The position numbers were made by a program, and so were the translations under genes. Under the pieces are notes generated by a model. That model had not been told where the DNA came from and made no database searches. It worked only from the letters and a program-made list of their open reading frames with translations. This document shows, in pieces, positions 1 through 11,800 of a stretch of DNA of 64,000 bases. The stretch comes from Sinohyriopsis cumingii. Its lineage: Eukaryota; Mollusca; Bivalvia; Unionida; Unionidae. Every line of letters starts with the position of its first letter. Position 1 is the first letter of the stretch. Location of the stretch: contig CM068825.1 in assembly GCA_028554795.2 (NCBI GenBank), forward strand, positions 90,578,951-90,642,950, written 5' to 3'.

Positions 1-130
1 CTTGCATCCCTTAGACAAAACACTAGTATCTACAAGGATATTCTTAACTTGCATCCCTTAGACAAAACACTAGTATCTACAAGGATATTCTTAACTTGTA
101 TCCCTTAGACAAAACACTAGTATCTACATA
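1..130. repeat. 47-bp tandem repeat, right end of an array
   Basis: About 2.8 copies of a 47-bp unit starting CTTGCATCCCTTAGACAAAA, nearly identical between copies. It begins at the window edge, so the array extends left. Confidence 0.95.
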
Positions 131-990
131 TATTGAACAGCATGTACCTAATTTTAATACAAATTATTCAAGAAATGGAGTGAAAAAGGACACAAAAGTG
201 GAGAAATATGCAACATGCACCTGGGAAATGCTGAAGAAAGAAGGATAAACAGCATGTCACCAAAGAAATTGGTATGGCACACAAACAAAAATGCTATCAT
301 GCTAAAAGTGGGTAGGAGAAACACTGCTATCTACATATATGCTCCATCATCAGCCGTAAACTTCATTTTCCTCCATTAACAGATGAATTTTGTTGTTACT
401 GTGTACATTTTTACCATTAAAATGTTAAAAGAATTGGCATATGAGTAATAATCATTTTACAGCATATCTACTTATCTCTTACAAGGGTTCTCACACTGTG
501 TGAAACAATTTCAGAGCTTTTCCAGGATTTTTCCCTGGATGAGATGTATTATTTTAAGGTTCATATTTTTGCCTTTACTACATAGGATCACAACAATTTG
601 GCACAGAAAATATGCATTTTTAAAACCAGTCTGCTGCTTTAAGACACTTTCATAAAAACCAAGAGTTCCAAGCAATTGGATCTTGTACGAAACACATGTA
701 TAACATGAAACAAGTCTATCTATAATGACACCAATATAACTATACATCTTTTGAACAATACAGGATACATGTTTAAGCTTTTAATAATGTGCTTCTGGGA
801 TGAAGAAATAATAAGGAATGAACACCTGAAGGCATTTTGCTTTCTTTCTTCTCAATGATTTTAATTCTGAAGCCCAAAAACTAAAAATATAAATATGTAG
901 GAAATTTAACAGGAGTCCATCAAGGAATTTTCAAGGAAACCAAGATAAGGACATTTCTTCTCTTTAACTGCTGAGTGCAAAAACCATTTC
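131..990. other. Intron 14 of TTC27, no gene seen
   Basis: AT-rich sequence. A 78-codon minus-strand open frame at 511-747 shows no family resemblance and no flanking splice logic. Around 907-985 there is a diverged copy of the 'CAAGGAATCC' dispersed repeat also seen near 12850, 33110 and 48380. Confidence 0.6.
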
Positions 991-3775
991 TAAAAATAAT
1001 AATAATAAAAATAATAATGAAGACTTTGTATAGCGCCTAATCTTTAGAAGCTCTAAGCGCTTTACAACATTAGACAACACCTATAAGATAAGAAACATAA
1101 CAATATTATTACAAAAAGAAACAACATGAAATTAGAAAAACATTAAACAATAAAAAACATGCTGAAAATATTTCAGGTAGGAAACATTATTAGATCTTTA
1201 AGTTTGTTCTTGCAGTCAAAATAAGTCAGTTTTGAGAGCCCTCTTGAATGTGATCACTGTGTCTTTGTGTCTAAGTTCAGTGGGCAATTCATTCCACGTT
1301 GCTGGGCCCTGGTATGCAAAAGAACGCTGTCCACATAACTTTGTTTTCATACGTGGGAATAATGAGTATACAATTGTCAGAAGAGGAGTGTAAGTATCTT
1401 GCTGGTGTGTACACATGGGTGAGGTCAGATAGGTATGTTGGACTAGAGTCCGACGGTGAAATGTAGCACAGAGAACAAATTTTGTGTTTGATTCTGGATC
1501 GAATGGATAGCCAGTGTTGGGTACAGAGCAGTGGGGAGGTGCGCTCTGTTCGTGGTACTCTAAGGATGATCCAAGCTGCTGTGTTTTGAACTTTCTGAAG
1601 TTTCTGGAGTAGATATTGAGATGAACCAGACAGAATTGAGTTACAATAGTCCAGTCTTGAAAGTGCTAATGAACACACAAGTGTTTTAGTGGCATCAACT
1701 GAAAGATATTTGCGAATTGAGCTGATGCGTCTCAGCTCAAGATATGCAGCCTTGCATATGTTCATGACATGTTGGTGCAATGTGAGAGTACTGTCCAGAG
1801 TAACACATAGGTTTCGTACTGATTGTGTGAATTTAATGTTGGCGTTGCTGATATTTATTGTTTGAGGTAAAGAATGTGAATAAGAAAGTCTTTGTGTCGT
1901 GATCAGAATGGCCTTGGTTTTATCATCATTCATCTGCAGCTTGTTACATGTCATCCATGATTTCACATCAGAAATGCACCTCTCTAAACCTTGGATGGTA
2001 GCATCAACTTCAGTTGCGTGGCTAGATTTGTATATTTGGGTGTCATCAGCGTACAACTGGTGAGACATTGGATGATGATCTATGACATTTGAGAGCGAAT
2101 GAGTGTACAGAATAAAGAGAACAGGTCCAAGAACAGCCCCCTGTGGAACACCACAACATAGATCAACTGGGCTGGAGTGTATTCCATTTGCAGATACAAT
2201 TTGTGTCCTGTTGACCAAGTAGGACTTGAACCACAGTAAGGCTGTATCATGAATGCCAAATACATGCTGGAGACAGTGAAGTAATATATCATGGTCTATT
2301 GTGTCAAACGCTGCAGACAAATCAAGGAGGGTGAGGACTGTAATCTTTCCGCTATCCAACGCAGAGAGAATGTCATTAGCTACTTTTAGAAGAGTAGTTT
2401 CAGTACTGTGGCAAGGGCGATATGCAGATTGTACATTGCTAAAAAGACTATTTGAATTTAGATGAGATACAAGCTGGGATAGAACAACCTTTTCTACGAT
2501 TTTTGAAATGAATGGAAGATTAGAAACTGGGCGGTAGTTCTTTAAATCGTTATGGTCTACTGTTGCTTTCTTCAGCAGAGGCTTTACAATGGCAGTTTTG
2601 AAAAATTACGGGAATTCCCCAGATGAGAGAGAGGTATTAATAACATCAGTTAGTGAAGGTAACACTGGATCTAAGCACTCAAGCAGCAGTGATGTTGGAA
2701 TTGGATCAAGTGCACATGACTTTGGTGCACTCTTCATCATGATTGTACGTACGAAATTCATAGAGACAGGTTCAAATGCTGCTAATGGTTGCCGCTCAAA
2801 TTCTGTATCCCAACTGTATGGTGACGACGAGTCAATTGAAATTGTGGTGTCAAGCTTATCTCTAATGGTTTGTACTTTGTCATGGAAGAAATTTGCAAAC
2901 ATGTCCGGAAGGTCGACTGGAGAGAAGGTAGTTGGAAGTGGTGTTGATTTGTTCCTTGACATTAGCTTTTTAGTAATCTCGAAGAACTCTTTGCAGCTGG
3001 AACTTCCCATGATCTTAGTAGTGTAGTGGGCTGATTTCGCTGCATGGACTATATTTGTGACATTCTTCTTAGCGACTTCATAGATTTGCTTATGAATAGT
3101 GAGTCTGGTGGAAAGCCAGAGCCTCTCAGCTTTACGGCGGTCTCTTTTAGCAGTGCGAAGCTGGTCCCTAACACTGCTATACCATGGAGAACACTTTTGA
3201 ATTGATACTCTGCACTTGGTAGCTGGGGCATGTTTGTCAAGTAATGAACGCAGACAGTTATCGAGTTGTTCTGCGGTAGGAGGTAAGCAAGTTGTTAGGT
3301 TAGCTTGGATGTCGTGTATTAGTTTGGTTCTATTTATCATATGGAGGTTTCTCTTAGTAGCAGATAAAGGTGGAGGGTTAGGGACTGATACGTCAAGATG
3401 ACATATAATGCAGAGGTGATCTGATGCAAGGTCATGGGATACCAGGGAGGACCATAGAATGTTATCATCAGGTCTATGAAGAATCCAGTCTAAAATGTGA
3501 CCATGTTTATGGGTGGGTTGGTTAACTGACTGTTTGAGGTTGAAAACGTTAATGGAATCTATGAGTTTTGATGTATTTGAGTTTCCGGGACAGTCAAAGT
3601 GAAAGTTGAAATCTCCAAGAATAATCAGGTTGCCACCTGTCGAATTTCCATAGTCCAGAAGATTCGGAAACTGCTCCAAAAAGAGAGAGTCAGCCAGCTT
3701 GTTTTATCTACTAGGAGGAGGGTGGTATAGGCAGAAAAAAAATGGACTGACCTTTGCTCCAGTGTGATTGTGGTT
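991..3775 (-). mobile_element. L2/CR1-group non-LTR LINE, 5'-truncated, decayed
   Basis: Read on the minus strand, this holds the second half of an apurinic endonuclease domain (LIILGDFNFHFD at about 3600, SDHLCIIC at about 3400). A reverse transcriptase follows: NYRPVSNLPFISKIVEKVV near 2500, DLSAAFDTIDHDILLH near 2310, GVPQGAVLGPVLF near 2130, YADDTQIY near 2030. The C-terminal block is SFAYQGPATWNELPTELR near 1300, with the stop at 1216. The 3' UTR ends in a GTAAAGCGCTT / GGCGCTATA motif and a (TAA)n tail at about 991-1018, typical of L2-like LINEs. One in-frame stop (2606-2608) and a frameshift near 1360 break the frame. The start of ORF2 is missing, so the copy is dead. Confidence 0.92.
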
Positions 3776-3789
3776 TGGACTAGTTATAC

Positions 3790-4030
3790 TGTGCAATTAA
3801 AAGATTTCCAAGATGGCCAAAGTGGTAGCCATATTGTATATGAGATTGGTACCATTTTCACTTAGGACAAACTGGACATCATAACATCCACATGACCATC
3901 CATTTAGAAGTTGTGATAAGAAGACTTTTAAAAATTGCCAGCATAGTGGCATAAAAAAAAATTCAGTGAAAAACCCAAGCTGAAATCTGTTCAAAAGAAG
4001 TAGTAATAACGAGATTTCAATATTCATATT
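3790..4030 (+). repeat. Dispersed 'AAGATGGC' repeat family, one copy
   Basis: Shares the succession CAAGATGGCC, ACCATTTTCA, GACATCATAA and ATGACCATCCATT with blocks at about 12945-13370, 34255-34660, 46015-46660, 50700-51640, 52500-52620 and (reverse) 61845-62070. The copies read in an internal period of roughly 150-190 bp. Class unknown; no terminal structure recognised. Confidence 0.6.
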
Positions 4031-4084
4031 TGACAGATTTTTAACTTTTCAACCATGTAAACAAATAATAAAGAGAAAGCTAAC

Positions 4085-4573
4085 CTGAAGATTTCATCCT
4101 CATGCTAAGAACTTCATCAGCAGACTGATTCAATCTCTACTGACTGTTAACATCACTCAATGGAATGGTGAGTGATGTTAACAAATTGTCCCAGATATGC
4201 AGCAGGTTGTAACGGCCCTCATCCCTATTCAGTGTCAGTTTGTGCCCATGGATGTAAATCGATTCCTTAACCACCTGCTCAAACCAGGCTTGTTCTCAAT
4301 CTAGGATATTTGCTGAGTTCCAAGTTACAGTATGGCCAGGGCAAACACTGGGATGTGCCATGATACTTCAGAATAGCTTGAACTTGGTCTTTTATGTTCA
4401 TTAAATCTTGCTTTCAGTGTCCTTTCCATTATATAGACCAATATAGTCATAATGGCATTGACTTTCACCCTGTCCTTCACACCTAATGTGATAGATAGGT
4501 CCACAAATATCTCTCTTATCAGACTTATCCTTGTTTCAGGGTCCAGAATAGTCTGAAACATATTAATTTTCAT
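4085..4573 (-). mobile_element. Penelope-like element, decayed GIY-YIG/C-terminal segment
   Basis: Minus-strand translation contains ERTLKARFNEHKRPSSSYSE and VSWHI, then in other frames HTVTWNSANILD, EQAWFEQVVKESIYI and LNRDEGRYNLLHIWDN. These are the R-L-EH, H, W-R-KE-I and LNRD-G-Y-L blocks of the GIY-YIG endonuclease region of Penelope-like elements. The reverse transcriptase is absent and the frame is broken, so this is a remnant. Confidence 0.75.
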
Positions 4574-4767
4574 ACAGGATCAACTAGACTGTGAACTGAA
4601 TATGCGTGTAAAGTTTCATGGTAATCCAATAAGTAGTTTACATGGAACAGCCACCACAAACTGGTGATGATGGATAGACAAATGATGAATGACAGACAAC
4701 AGGCCATTCAAAAAACTCTTCTGGTCTATGATCAGAAGAGATAAAATTACTGACATGTCCCTAAATT

Positions 4768-5345
4768 CAAATCAAGTTGTCTACATAATGCCAGTAAGAC
4801 AATAAGGCCTATCAAATTGTCTACATAATGCCAGTAAGACAATAAGGCCTATCAAATTGTCTACATAATGCCAGTAATACAATAAGGCCTATCAAATTGT
4901 CTACATAATGCCTGAAATACAAAAAAGGCCGATCAAATTGTCTACATAATGCCAGTAAGACAATAAGGCCTATCAAATTGTCTACATAATGTCAGTAATA
5001 CAAAAAAGGCCTATCAAATTGTCTACATAATGCCAGTAATACAAAAAAGGCCTATCAAATTGTCTACATAATGCCTGAGATACAAAAAGGCCTATCAAAT
5101 TGTCTACATAATGCCTGAGATACAAAAAAGCCTATCATATTGTCTACATAATGCCAGTAAGACAATAAGGAGTATCAAATTGTCTACATAATGCCAGTAA
5201 TACAAAAAGGCCAATCAAATTGTCTATATATAATGCCAGTAATACAAAAAAGGCCTACCAAATTGTCTACATAATGCCAGTAATACAAAAAGGCCTAACA
5301 AATTGTCTACATAATACCAGTAATACAAAGAGGCCTATCAAATTT
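4768..5345. repeat. 40-bp minisatellite, about 14 copies
   Basis: Unit begins CAAATTGTCTACATAATGCC and continues AGTAAGACAATAAGGCCTAT. Subvariants (AGTAATACAAAAAAGG, TGAGATACAAAAAGG) are interspersed. A TTTCATTTGTCTACCTCAAG half-copy follows the right end. Confidence 0.95.
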
Positions 5346-6040
5346 CATTTGTCTACCTCAAGCACTTTTTGGTTAATCATGTTTACAGGATTTTGTTAAG
5401 ATATCAAAGTCAACAATTTTTTAAATATGTACAAAACATAAAAATTGTTAAAAAGGTTGAAAATCTAATCAGGCCATCTAAATATTAATACAAAGAAGGT
5501 TACCAAAATGTATTTGTCTTCCGCAAGTGATTTTTGCTTCAATGTACATAATACTAGATATTTCTCCAAAATGTTCAAAACAGTATATAAAAATATATTG
5601 AATAAATTGCTATAATGTCCTGAACATCTAACTAAAGCATCTGCTTTACAACATAACAAATTTGATATTCCTAATTCAAGTAATTGTTACTTAAATGTGC
5701 TTACAAGGATTTTGTCACCCCCAAAAAGATAAAGTTTACTGTCATCCAGTTCTAATCAGGTACTGAATCAGGCACTGGGACCCACCCTAGATATCCGAAT
5801 CAGGTACTGGGACCCACCCTAGATATCTGAATATCAAATTTGGTCTGGCTTGGCAAATAGTTTTTAAGCTATCCTGCTGATAATAATGTGTCAGGGATGG
5901 ACTGACAGCACAAGCCCCTGGGGTTGGGGGGAGGAGACAGAACAGAATGAGAGTTGTCACATTAAAAAACACAATTAAATGTGACATGACAAAGACATGA
6001 AATTATCTTCTTTACGCACTGATATGCTTATTCTTATCTG
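5346..6040. other. Intron 14, no gene seen
   Basis: Contains a short direct repeat (AGGTACTGAATCAGGC / AATCAGGTACTGGGACCC) at 5757-5827. Several short open frames show no family resemblance. Confidence 0.5.
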
Positions 6041-6043
6041 ACA

Positions 6044-6355
6044 AAAAGAGGACCTTGCAAGGACCAAAAGCTGTAATCAGATAATGTACAAAAAGAGGAC
6101 CTTGTAAGGACCAACAGCTGTAGTCTAATAATGTACAAAAGAGGACTTTGTCAACACTAACAGCTGTAATCAGATAATGTACAAAAAGAGGACCCTGTAA
6201 GGACCAACAGCTGTAGTCTAATAATGTACAAAAGAGGACTTTGTCAGCACTAACAGCTTTAGTCAGAAAATGTGCAAAAAGAGGACCTTGTAAGGACCAA
6301 CAGCCGTAGTCTAATAATGTACAAATAGAAGAATTTGTAAGCACTAACAGCTAGA
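6044..6355. repeat. 47-bp minisatellite with alternating subunits
   Basis: About 6.5 units of TGTACAAAAAGAGGACCTTG followed by TAAGGACCAACAGCTGTAGT. Two subtypes alternate: 'GACCTTGTAAGGACCAACAG' and 'GACTTTGTCAACACTAACAG', giving a roughly 94-bp dimeric period. An isolated unit lies at 6858-6905. Confidence 0.92.
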
Positions 6356-6443
6356 GTAAGAAAATGTACTTTTCAACTTATTTAGAAGCTCTGTAGAAAA
6401 TGGAAGTCTTCTGTCATAAAATCACGATATAGAGCATATAAAA

Positions 6444-6446
6444 GTT

Positions 6447-6475
<29 letters not shown>
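6444..6475. repeat. (GA)n microsatellite
   Basis: Uninterrupted GA dinucleotides over about 25 bases, then an imperfect tail. Confidence 0.95.
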
Positions 6476-6477
<2 letters not shown>

Positions 6478-6584
6478 CACAATGAAACAGGAAATTGACT
6501 AGTTTACTTCTTTAGTTAGCCTTAATGCATCCAATAATGTCATAGATTTGTTTTATTATTAGCAATTTTAACAAGCTTTAGCTG

Positions 6585-6765
6585 CAAAAGCTTGTTCTGA
6601 CTGATGGATCAAATCCTGCATGTCTCTTGTGACATACATTCAGGGGGACATGTACACAGCCCATTCCAAAATTAGAAACAGTACTGCCTTTGCAGAACAC
6701 TACATCAAACTGGGAGACATTTTCAAGGTCTTGTAACAGCATATGATCCACATACAAAGTAGAAC
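6585..6765 (-). pseudogene. Unrecognised protein-coding fragment, probably a pseudogene
   Basis: The minus strand reads LYVDHMLLQDLENVSQFDVV, FCKGSTVSNFGMGCVHVPLN in one frame, after a TTGTTTTGCTTTCCAG acceptor-like stretch. It then continues as VTRDMQDLIHQSEQAFAAKA in a second frame after a 4-nt offset at a GTATGT repeat, and stops. The composition looks like conserved protein sequence, not random open frame, but I cannot name the family. It is not part of TTC27. Either a pseudogene or an exon with a misplaced junction. Confidence 0.35.
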
Positions 6766-6857
6766 TGGAAAGCAAAACAAATGTCACTTGACTTTGATGG
6801 AAACATACTTGGAAATAGAGAGTTTGCATGATTGTAAACAGCCACTTTCCATGGACC

Positions 6858-6905
6858 TTGTAAGCACCAACAGCTGTAATCAGATAATGTACAAAAAGAG
6901 GACCA
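6858..6905. repeat. Solo unit of the 6044-6355 minisatellite
   Basis: One unit (ACCTTGTAAGCACCAACAGC, then TGTAATCAGATAATGTAC) sits 500 bp from the array and is bounded by CATGG on both sides. Confidence 0.8.
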
Positions 6906-7139
6906 CATGGAACCGCGCACAAAACGTGAGCCACTTTATCAAATGGTTTGAAACTGTTCTCATGTATTGTTCTTAGTACCCTTATCAGAAGTCTGATATT
7001 TGTGCAGTACACTTTCATTTTTTCTTCTTTCAATTCTGCTGTTTGTGCAGTACACTTTCATTATTTTGACATGACTAACATTATGTTTTTGCTGTAACTT
7101 GATGCTCATTGTTATGAGAAAATTGTCTGATGGAGATTT

Positions 7140-7610
7140 CTTGACCACTAGTCTGATATATGCACAAAATTACACAGAAATTTCTTGACCACTAGTCTAT
7201 AATGTGTGCCAAGTTACATAGAGATATATTGACCAGTAGTCTAACGTATGTACCAAGTTTCCATGAGAAATGTTGACCACTAATCTAATATTTGTACCAT
7301 GTTCATGGACATATATGTTGACTGCTAGTCTAATATACATACTAGGTATTGCAGAGATATCACCACTAGTCTAATATACATACTAGGTATTGCAGAGATA
7401 TCACCACTAGCCTAATATACATACTAGGTATTGCAGAGATATCACCACTAGTCTAATATATATACTGGGTATTGCAGAGATATCATCACTAGTCTAATAT
7501 ACATACTGGGTATTGCAGAGATATCACCACTAGTCTAATATACATACTAGGTATTGCAGAGATATCACCATTAGTCTAATATACATATATGGTATTGCAG
7601 AGATAGTCTA
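7140..7610. repeat. 41-bp minisatellite
   Basis: Core of about 7 near-identical units GAGATATCACCACTAGTCTA + ATATACATACTAGGTATTGC, preceded from about 7140 by older, diverged units (TTGACCACTAGTCTGATAT). Homogeneity rises to the right, a sign of directional expansion. Confidence 0.93.
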
Positions 7611-8227
7611 GTACATATTTTAAGCTTCAATGAGATACCTTAAGTTACTGTATACTATGATCTGGAAATAAAAATGTAAATGATGGATGAATGGATGAAC
7701 AAACAAACAGATAAAACCATTAAAAAATATTTGAAATTGAGGAATGCAGAAAGCTAAAGACACATCAACAACCCTAGTTCAACAGGTGTAATATTCAACA
7801 GGTATAATAAATTTCACTGAGATATCATACATGATTTTGGAGTTTGCACTAGAATACAAGTGTGCATGGTAGATAGATGAATGGACAGACAAAAAAGAAA
7901 AAAACAAAAACAAAATGAAACTAAACAATTGTGCATAGTAAAAGGTACAGCTGGACTGCTAGTACAATATATGTACTAAGTTTTTGAGTGATATCTTAAT
8001 TGGTTTGGAGTTATGCTCTAGAAATGAAAGTGACAGACACAGTGAATCTGTTGTCATGTCCTCTGTAATCTCAATTTGTGGAGGATAAAAAAAAATATGA
8101 AAAAAATGACCATAAATTTAAAATTTTAGCAAAGTTGTCCTCAATACATAGCAAAAAAAAAAGAGCAAAAATAATTCACACATTGTTATAGATAACAAGA
8201 ATTCATGGACCAGGTAAATGTGGTCCT
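7611..8227. other. Intron 14, no gene seen
   Basis: AT-rich with diverged dispersed-repeat traces (GATGGATGAATGGATGAAC near 7681; GATAGATGAATGGACAGAC near 7871). No coding signal. Confidence 0.5.
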
Positions 8228-8485
8228 AGGGGCCCTGAGTGGCCAAGTGGTCTAAAGCGCTCGCCGTTACAGATCACTGCCATCTCACCTCTGTCTGCGT
8301 GAGTTCGAGTCTCAGCCTCGGCTAATGTTGGTACGTGAGAAAGCCTGCCAGTAGCTTCTCGTGGGTCATTGGTTCTTACCAGGGTTTTCCAGGGTTCTTC
8401 CTCCACCAATTATACTGGCCGCCATGTATAGCCTATCTTGTGCTGAAAAATGGCATTAAACCACACAACAACTACAAAAACAAAC
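8228..8485 (+). mobile_element. tRNA-derived SINE, family 2, full length
   Basis: Head GTGGCCAAGTGGTCTAAAGC (A-box region) and GAGTTCGAGTCTC (B box) resemble a tRNA with a long variable arm (Leu/Ser type). The body includes ATACTGGCCGCCATGTATAG and the tail is TGCTGAAAAATGGCATTAAA followed by (ACAAC)n. Flanked by an 8-bp target duplication GTGGTCCT (8220-8227 and 8486-8493). Five relatives occur in this window. Confidence 0.9.
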
Positions 8486-8689
8486 GTGGTCCTTATGAAC
8501 ATGTGATCTTTGTGATTTGTGTACAAATATGATTGATTAAACTTAACTTTTATGCGCAGGTAGTTACTATATGCAGGTAGTCACTAGTTAGTTTTGTCTG
8601 TAATCACCGTCATGCACATAGCAATTAAAGTTATACAATAGAGGATTTCTGTATTCTAAAATATGCATGATACTCTTGTGAAGCCTTAC

Positions 8690-8863
8690 ATTTTCCTGCC
8701 TGAAGAATACATATCCCATACATCTCTGTGCCCTGGCACTTCTGTGTCCTGATATCTCCCAGGCTTTCTCATAATATTTTATTCTGTTTGTAACATCGCC
8801 CAGGTAGCACCACATGTTGGCAGTCTCCTTCACTTGAAGTTGCTCTCGGATCAGACTCTCAGC
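8690..8863 (-). CDS. TTC27: TTC27 exon 14
   Basis: 174 nt, 58 codons in phase 0, acceptor TTTTCAG, donor AAT|GTAAGG. Encodes AESLIREQLQVKETANMWCY, LGDVTNRIKYYEKAWEISGH and RSARAQRCMGYVFFRQEN, matching human ETPSLYCLLGDV and RSARAQRSKALLHLRNKE. This is the last TTC27 exon visible. Confidence 0.96.
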
Positions 8864-11800
8864 CTGAAAAATGAAGTTTTTTGAGTGATGAGAAACTGCA
8901 TATACTGTTGCCCACCCAATGTGGTTACAGCTGCCCACTAAGTACAGTTACATACCACCCATTGTGGTTACAGCTGGCTACTAAGTACAGTAACAGCCCA
9001 CCCAATGTGGTTACAGTTGCACACTAAGTACAGTAACAGCCCACCCAAGGTGGTTACAGTAAACAGTACAAAATACAATTCCTAGTAAAAGTACACAAAA
9101 CAGGAAATTGTTACAAATAGTAAATCGCTCTTTACAGTCATGAAAGCTCAAATAATGAGTCATCATACAAGCAATTTTCATACAAGCATAACATTGCATA
9201 AACAAATGCGGAAATATGGTTTAAACTTAGAATTTTAATCATGACATGAATTATTATCTTATTATCCATACTAAATCCAAGTTTAGAATCAAATTAATGA
9301 TGTAACTTGCACCAAACTGTCCACTTGGCAATAAACCAGCAATGACTTAGCAACATCATGAAATGAACTACTAATATTGTTTTTACAAAGAAAACTTACA
9401 AAAATAGAAAGACCCAGAGTACTGAGAAAGTCCTATACTGTAATAAATATACAAGAAAATTCTGCTTAAAAGAGTATAAAAAGAAAGACTTTTGATTATA
9501 GCTTTACATATATAAAATATGCATTACTGCAATAACATATTTTCTTTTAAATTTATCATTAAGCTCATCATTTGCAAAAGTCTTGCAAAGACAGTCATAC
9601 TAGTTACCTTTTCTGACTTGCCCAGCCTTTGACAACACTTGATGACGTCCTCCCAAAGCTGTAGCTGCTCAAAGACTTCTAATGCTGACCCAACAGCTCC
9701 CAGACTTAACAGCAAGTCAGCTAGGGTTTTCTAGTGGACACAAAAATGAAACAGACCAAACATAAAGCAGTTCCTGAAGAAAATATCAGCCTGATTAAAA
9801 ATACAATTTAGTTCTAACCTCTAAGTTTTTATTTTTAACCTCTGACTCAAGAATATTTTCAAAGAAAAAAATTAATATGTCGATTAAGATTAAAAGATTC
9901 TGCAAAAATAAAAAACAACTGTTATTAATATCAAACGTACTCTCAACAAAACATTTTCCTAAGAAAATAAACCATCTTATTTGCAATTATCATATATCCA
10001 ATTAAGAAAAACCTTACCACATGTATTAGTTTTCTAAGCAATTTGTGTGCACTCATTCCATTTGTTATTACCAGAAATTTCAGTCTGTAATGAGGTGTAT
10101 CCATAGGCTAATTGAACTAATACCTGAATTATCCATTTAGGCGGTATTTTGACAGCATAGAACAAAACTAATCGATGGTGACTCTCTGGTTTTTCTCTTT
10201 TCATCTGATTCAACAGTTCCTAAAAAGTACAAAATATCACAAAATACAAAATAAAAAAAATAACTCCAATATTCCATTGTAAATTATGTTAAGAAACAAA
10301 ATAAACAAAAATAACTCCAATATTCTGTTGTAAATTACGGAGAGAAAAAAAATTACTCGGCTTACTATTACTCTTTACTAAAGCCTGTAGATATGTTTCA
10401 TTCAAACACAATAATACCAAATTACAATACTGTGTCTGGCACCCATTTCAAAATTCATTTTCTCTGGGTTTTTGGTCCTATTTTCCTTATTAGTCACCCC
10501 AGATACCTCCTCCTTCCAAAATAGAATGATTTCATACTGGGATTTTATAGGATTTGGTTCATGTCAATTTTTTTTGGATTCTTTTTTAGGGACCATCCAT
10601 ACATTAAAAGGACTCATATAGCTTTGGCACTTGACAAAAAATAAATATTGGTATTACACTCAAATCAGACAAACAATGAATATAGGTATTACATTCACAT
10701 CAGACAAAAAATGTGTCTGTGTATGTGTAATTTGGACTTATTTAACGTAGCTTTAACAATTTTTCAGCCATATCGCTACGATGTCTGCAGTGTGGCAGTT
10801 TATAGTGATATCTAGCACTGGGGCATTGTTTGTGTGATGTGAATGTGTCACATTATCCTGACACCAGGCCGACCAGTCCTAACACTAACCTCTTAATGCT
10901 GAGCGCCAAGCGAGGCAGCTGTTAGTATCATTTTTGTAAGTCTCTGGTATGACTCGGCCGGGGAGCGAACCCACAACCTCCCGCATCCGAGGCGGATGCC
11001 CTAACCACTAGGCCACCGGAGCGGTTGACAAAAAATGAATATAGGTATAACATTCACATCATACAAACAATGAATATATGTATTACATTCACATCAGACA
11101 AAAAATGAATATACGTATTACATTCACATCAGGCAAAAAATGAATATATGTATTACATTCACATCATACAAACAATGAATATAGGTATTATATTCAAATC
11201 AGACAATGAATATAGGTATAACATTCACATCACACAAAAAATGAATATACGTATTACATTCACATCATACAAACAATGAATATATGTATTACAGTCACAT
11301 CACACAAACAATGAACATACGTATTACATTCACATCACACAAACAATGAATATAGGTATTACATTCACATCACACAAACAATGAATATAGGTATTACAGT
11401 CACATCACAAAAAAAATGAATATACGTATTACATTCACATCAGACAAACAATGAATATAGGTATTACATTCAAATCAGACAATGAATATAGGTATTACAT
11501 TCACATCACACAAACAATGAATATAGGTATTACATTCACATCACACAAACAATGAATATAGGTATTACAGTCACATCACACAAACAATGAATACGTGTAT
11601 TACATTCATATCACACAAACAATGAATATATGTATTACATTCACACCACACAAACAATGAATATAGGTATTACAGTCACATCACATAAACAATGAATATA
11701 GGTATTACAGTCACATCACACGAACAATGAATATAGGTATTACATTCACATCAGACAAAAAATGAATATAGGTATAATATTCACATCAGACAAACAATGA

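Noticed and set aside
2589-3401. Plus-strand open frames of 145 and 61 codons
   Set aside because: Antisense shadows of the LINE reverse transcriptase and endonuclease region.
4768-5345. CRISPR-like array (also 7140-7610, 10620-12003, 62715-63085)
   Set aside because: Units are head-to-tail repeats without unique spacers, in an animal gene's introns.
1-8689. Remaining C-terminal TTC27 exons
   Set aside because: I looked on the minus strand for the conserved VWFSLGC and EAWNNL blocks and found none; the only ATWNEL hit belongs to the LINE.
10714-11026. A tRNA gene call on the SINE head (also at 8228, 54459, 60399)
   Set aside because: A and B boxes are present, but each is continuous with a SINE body and tail with target duplications; position 33 and arm pairing do not fit a functional tRNA.
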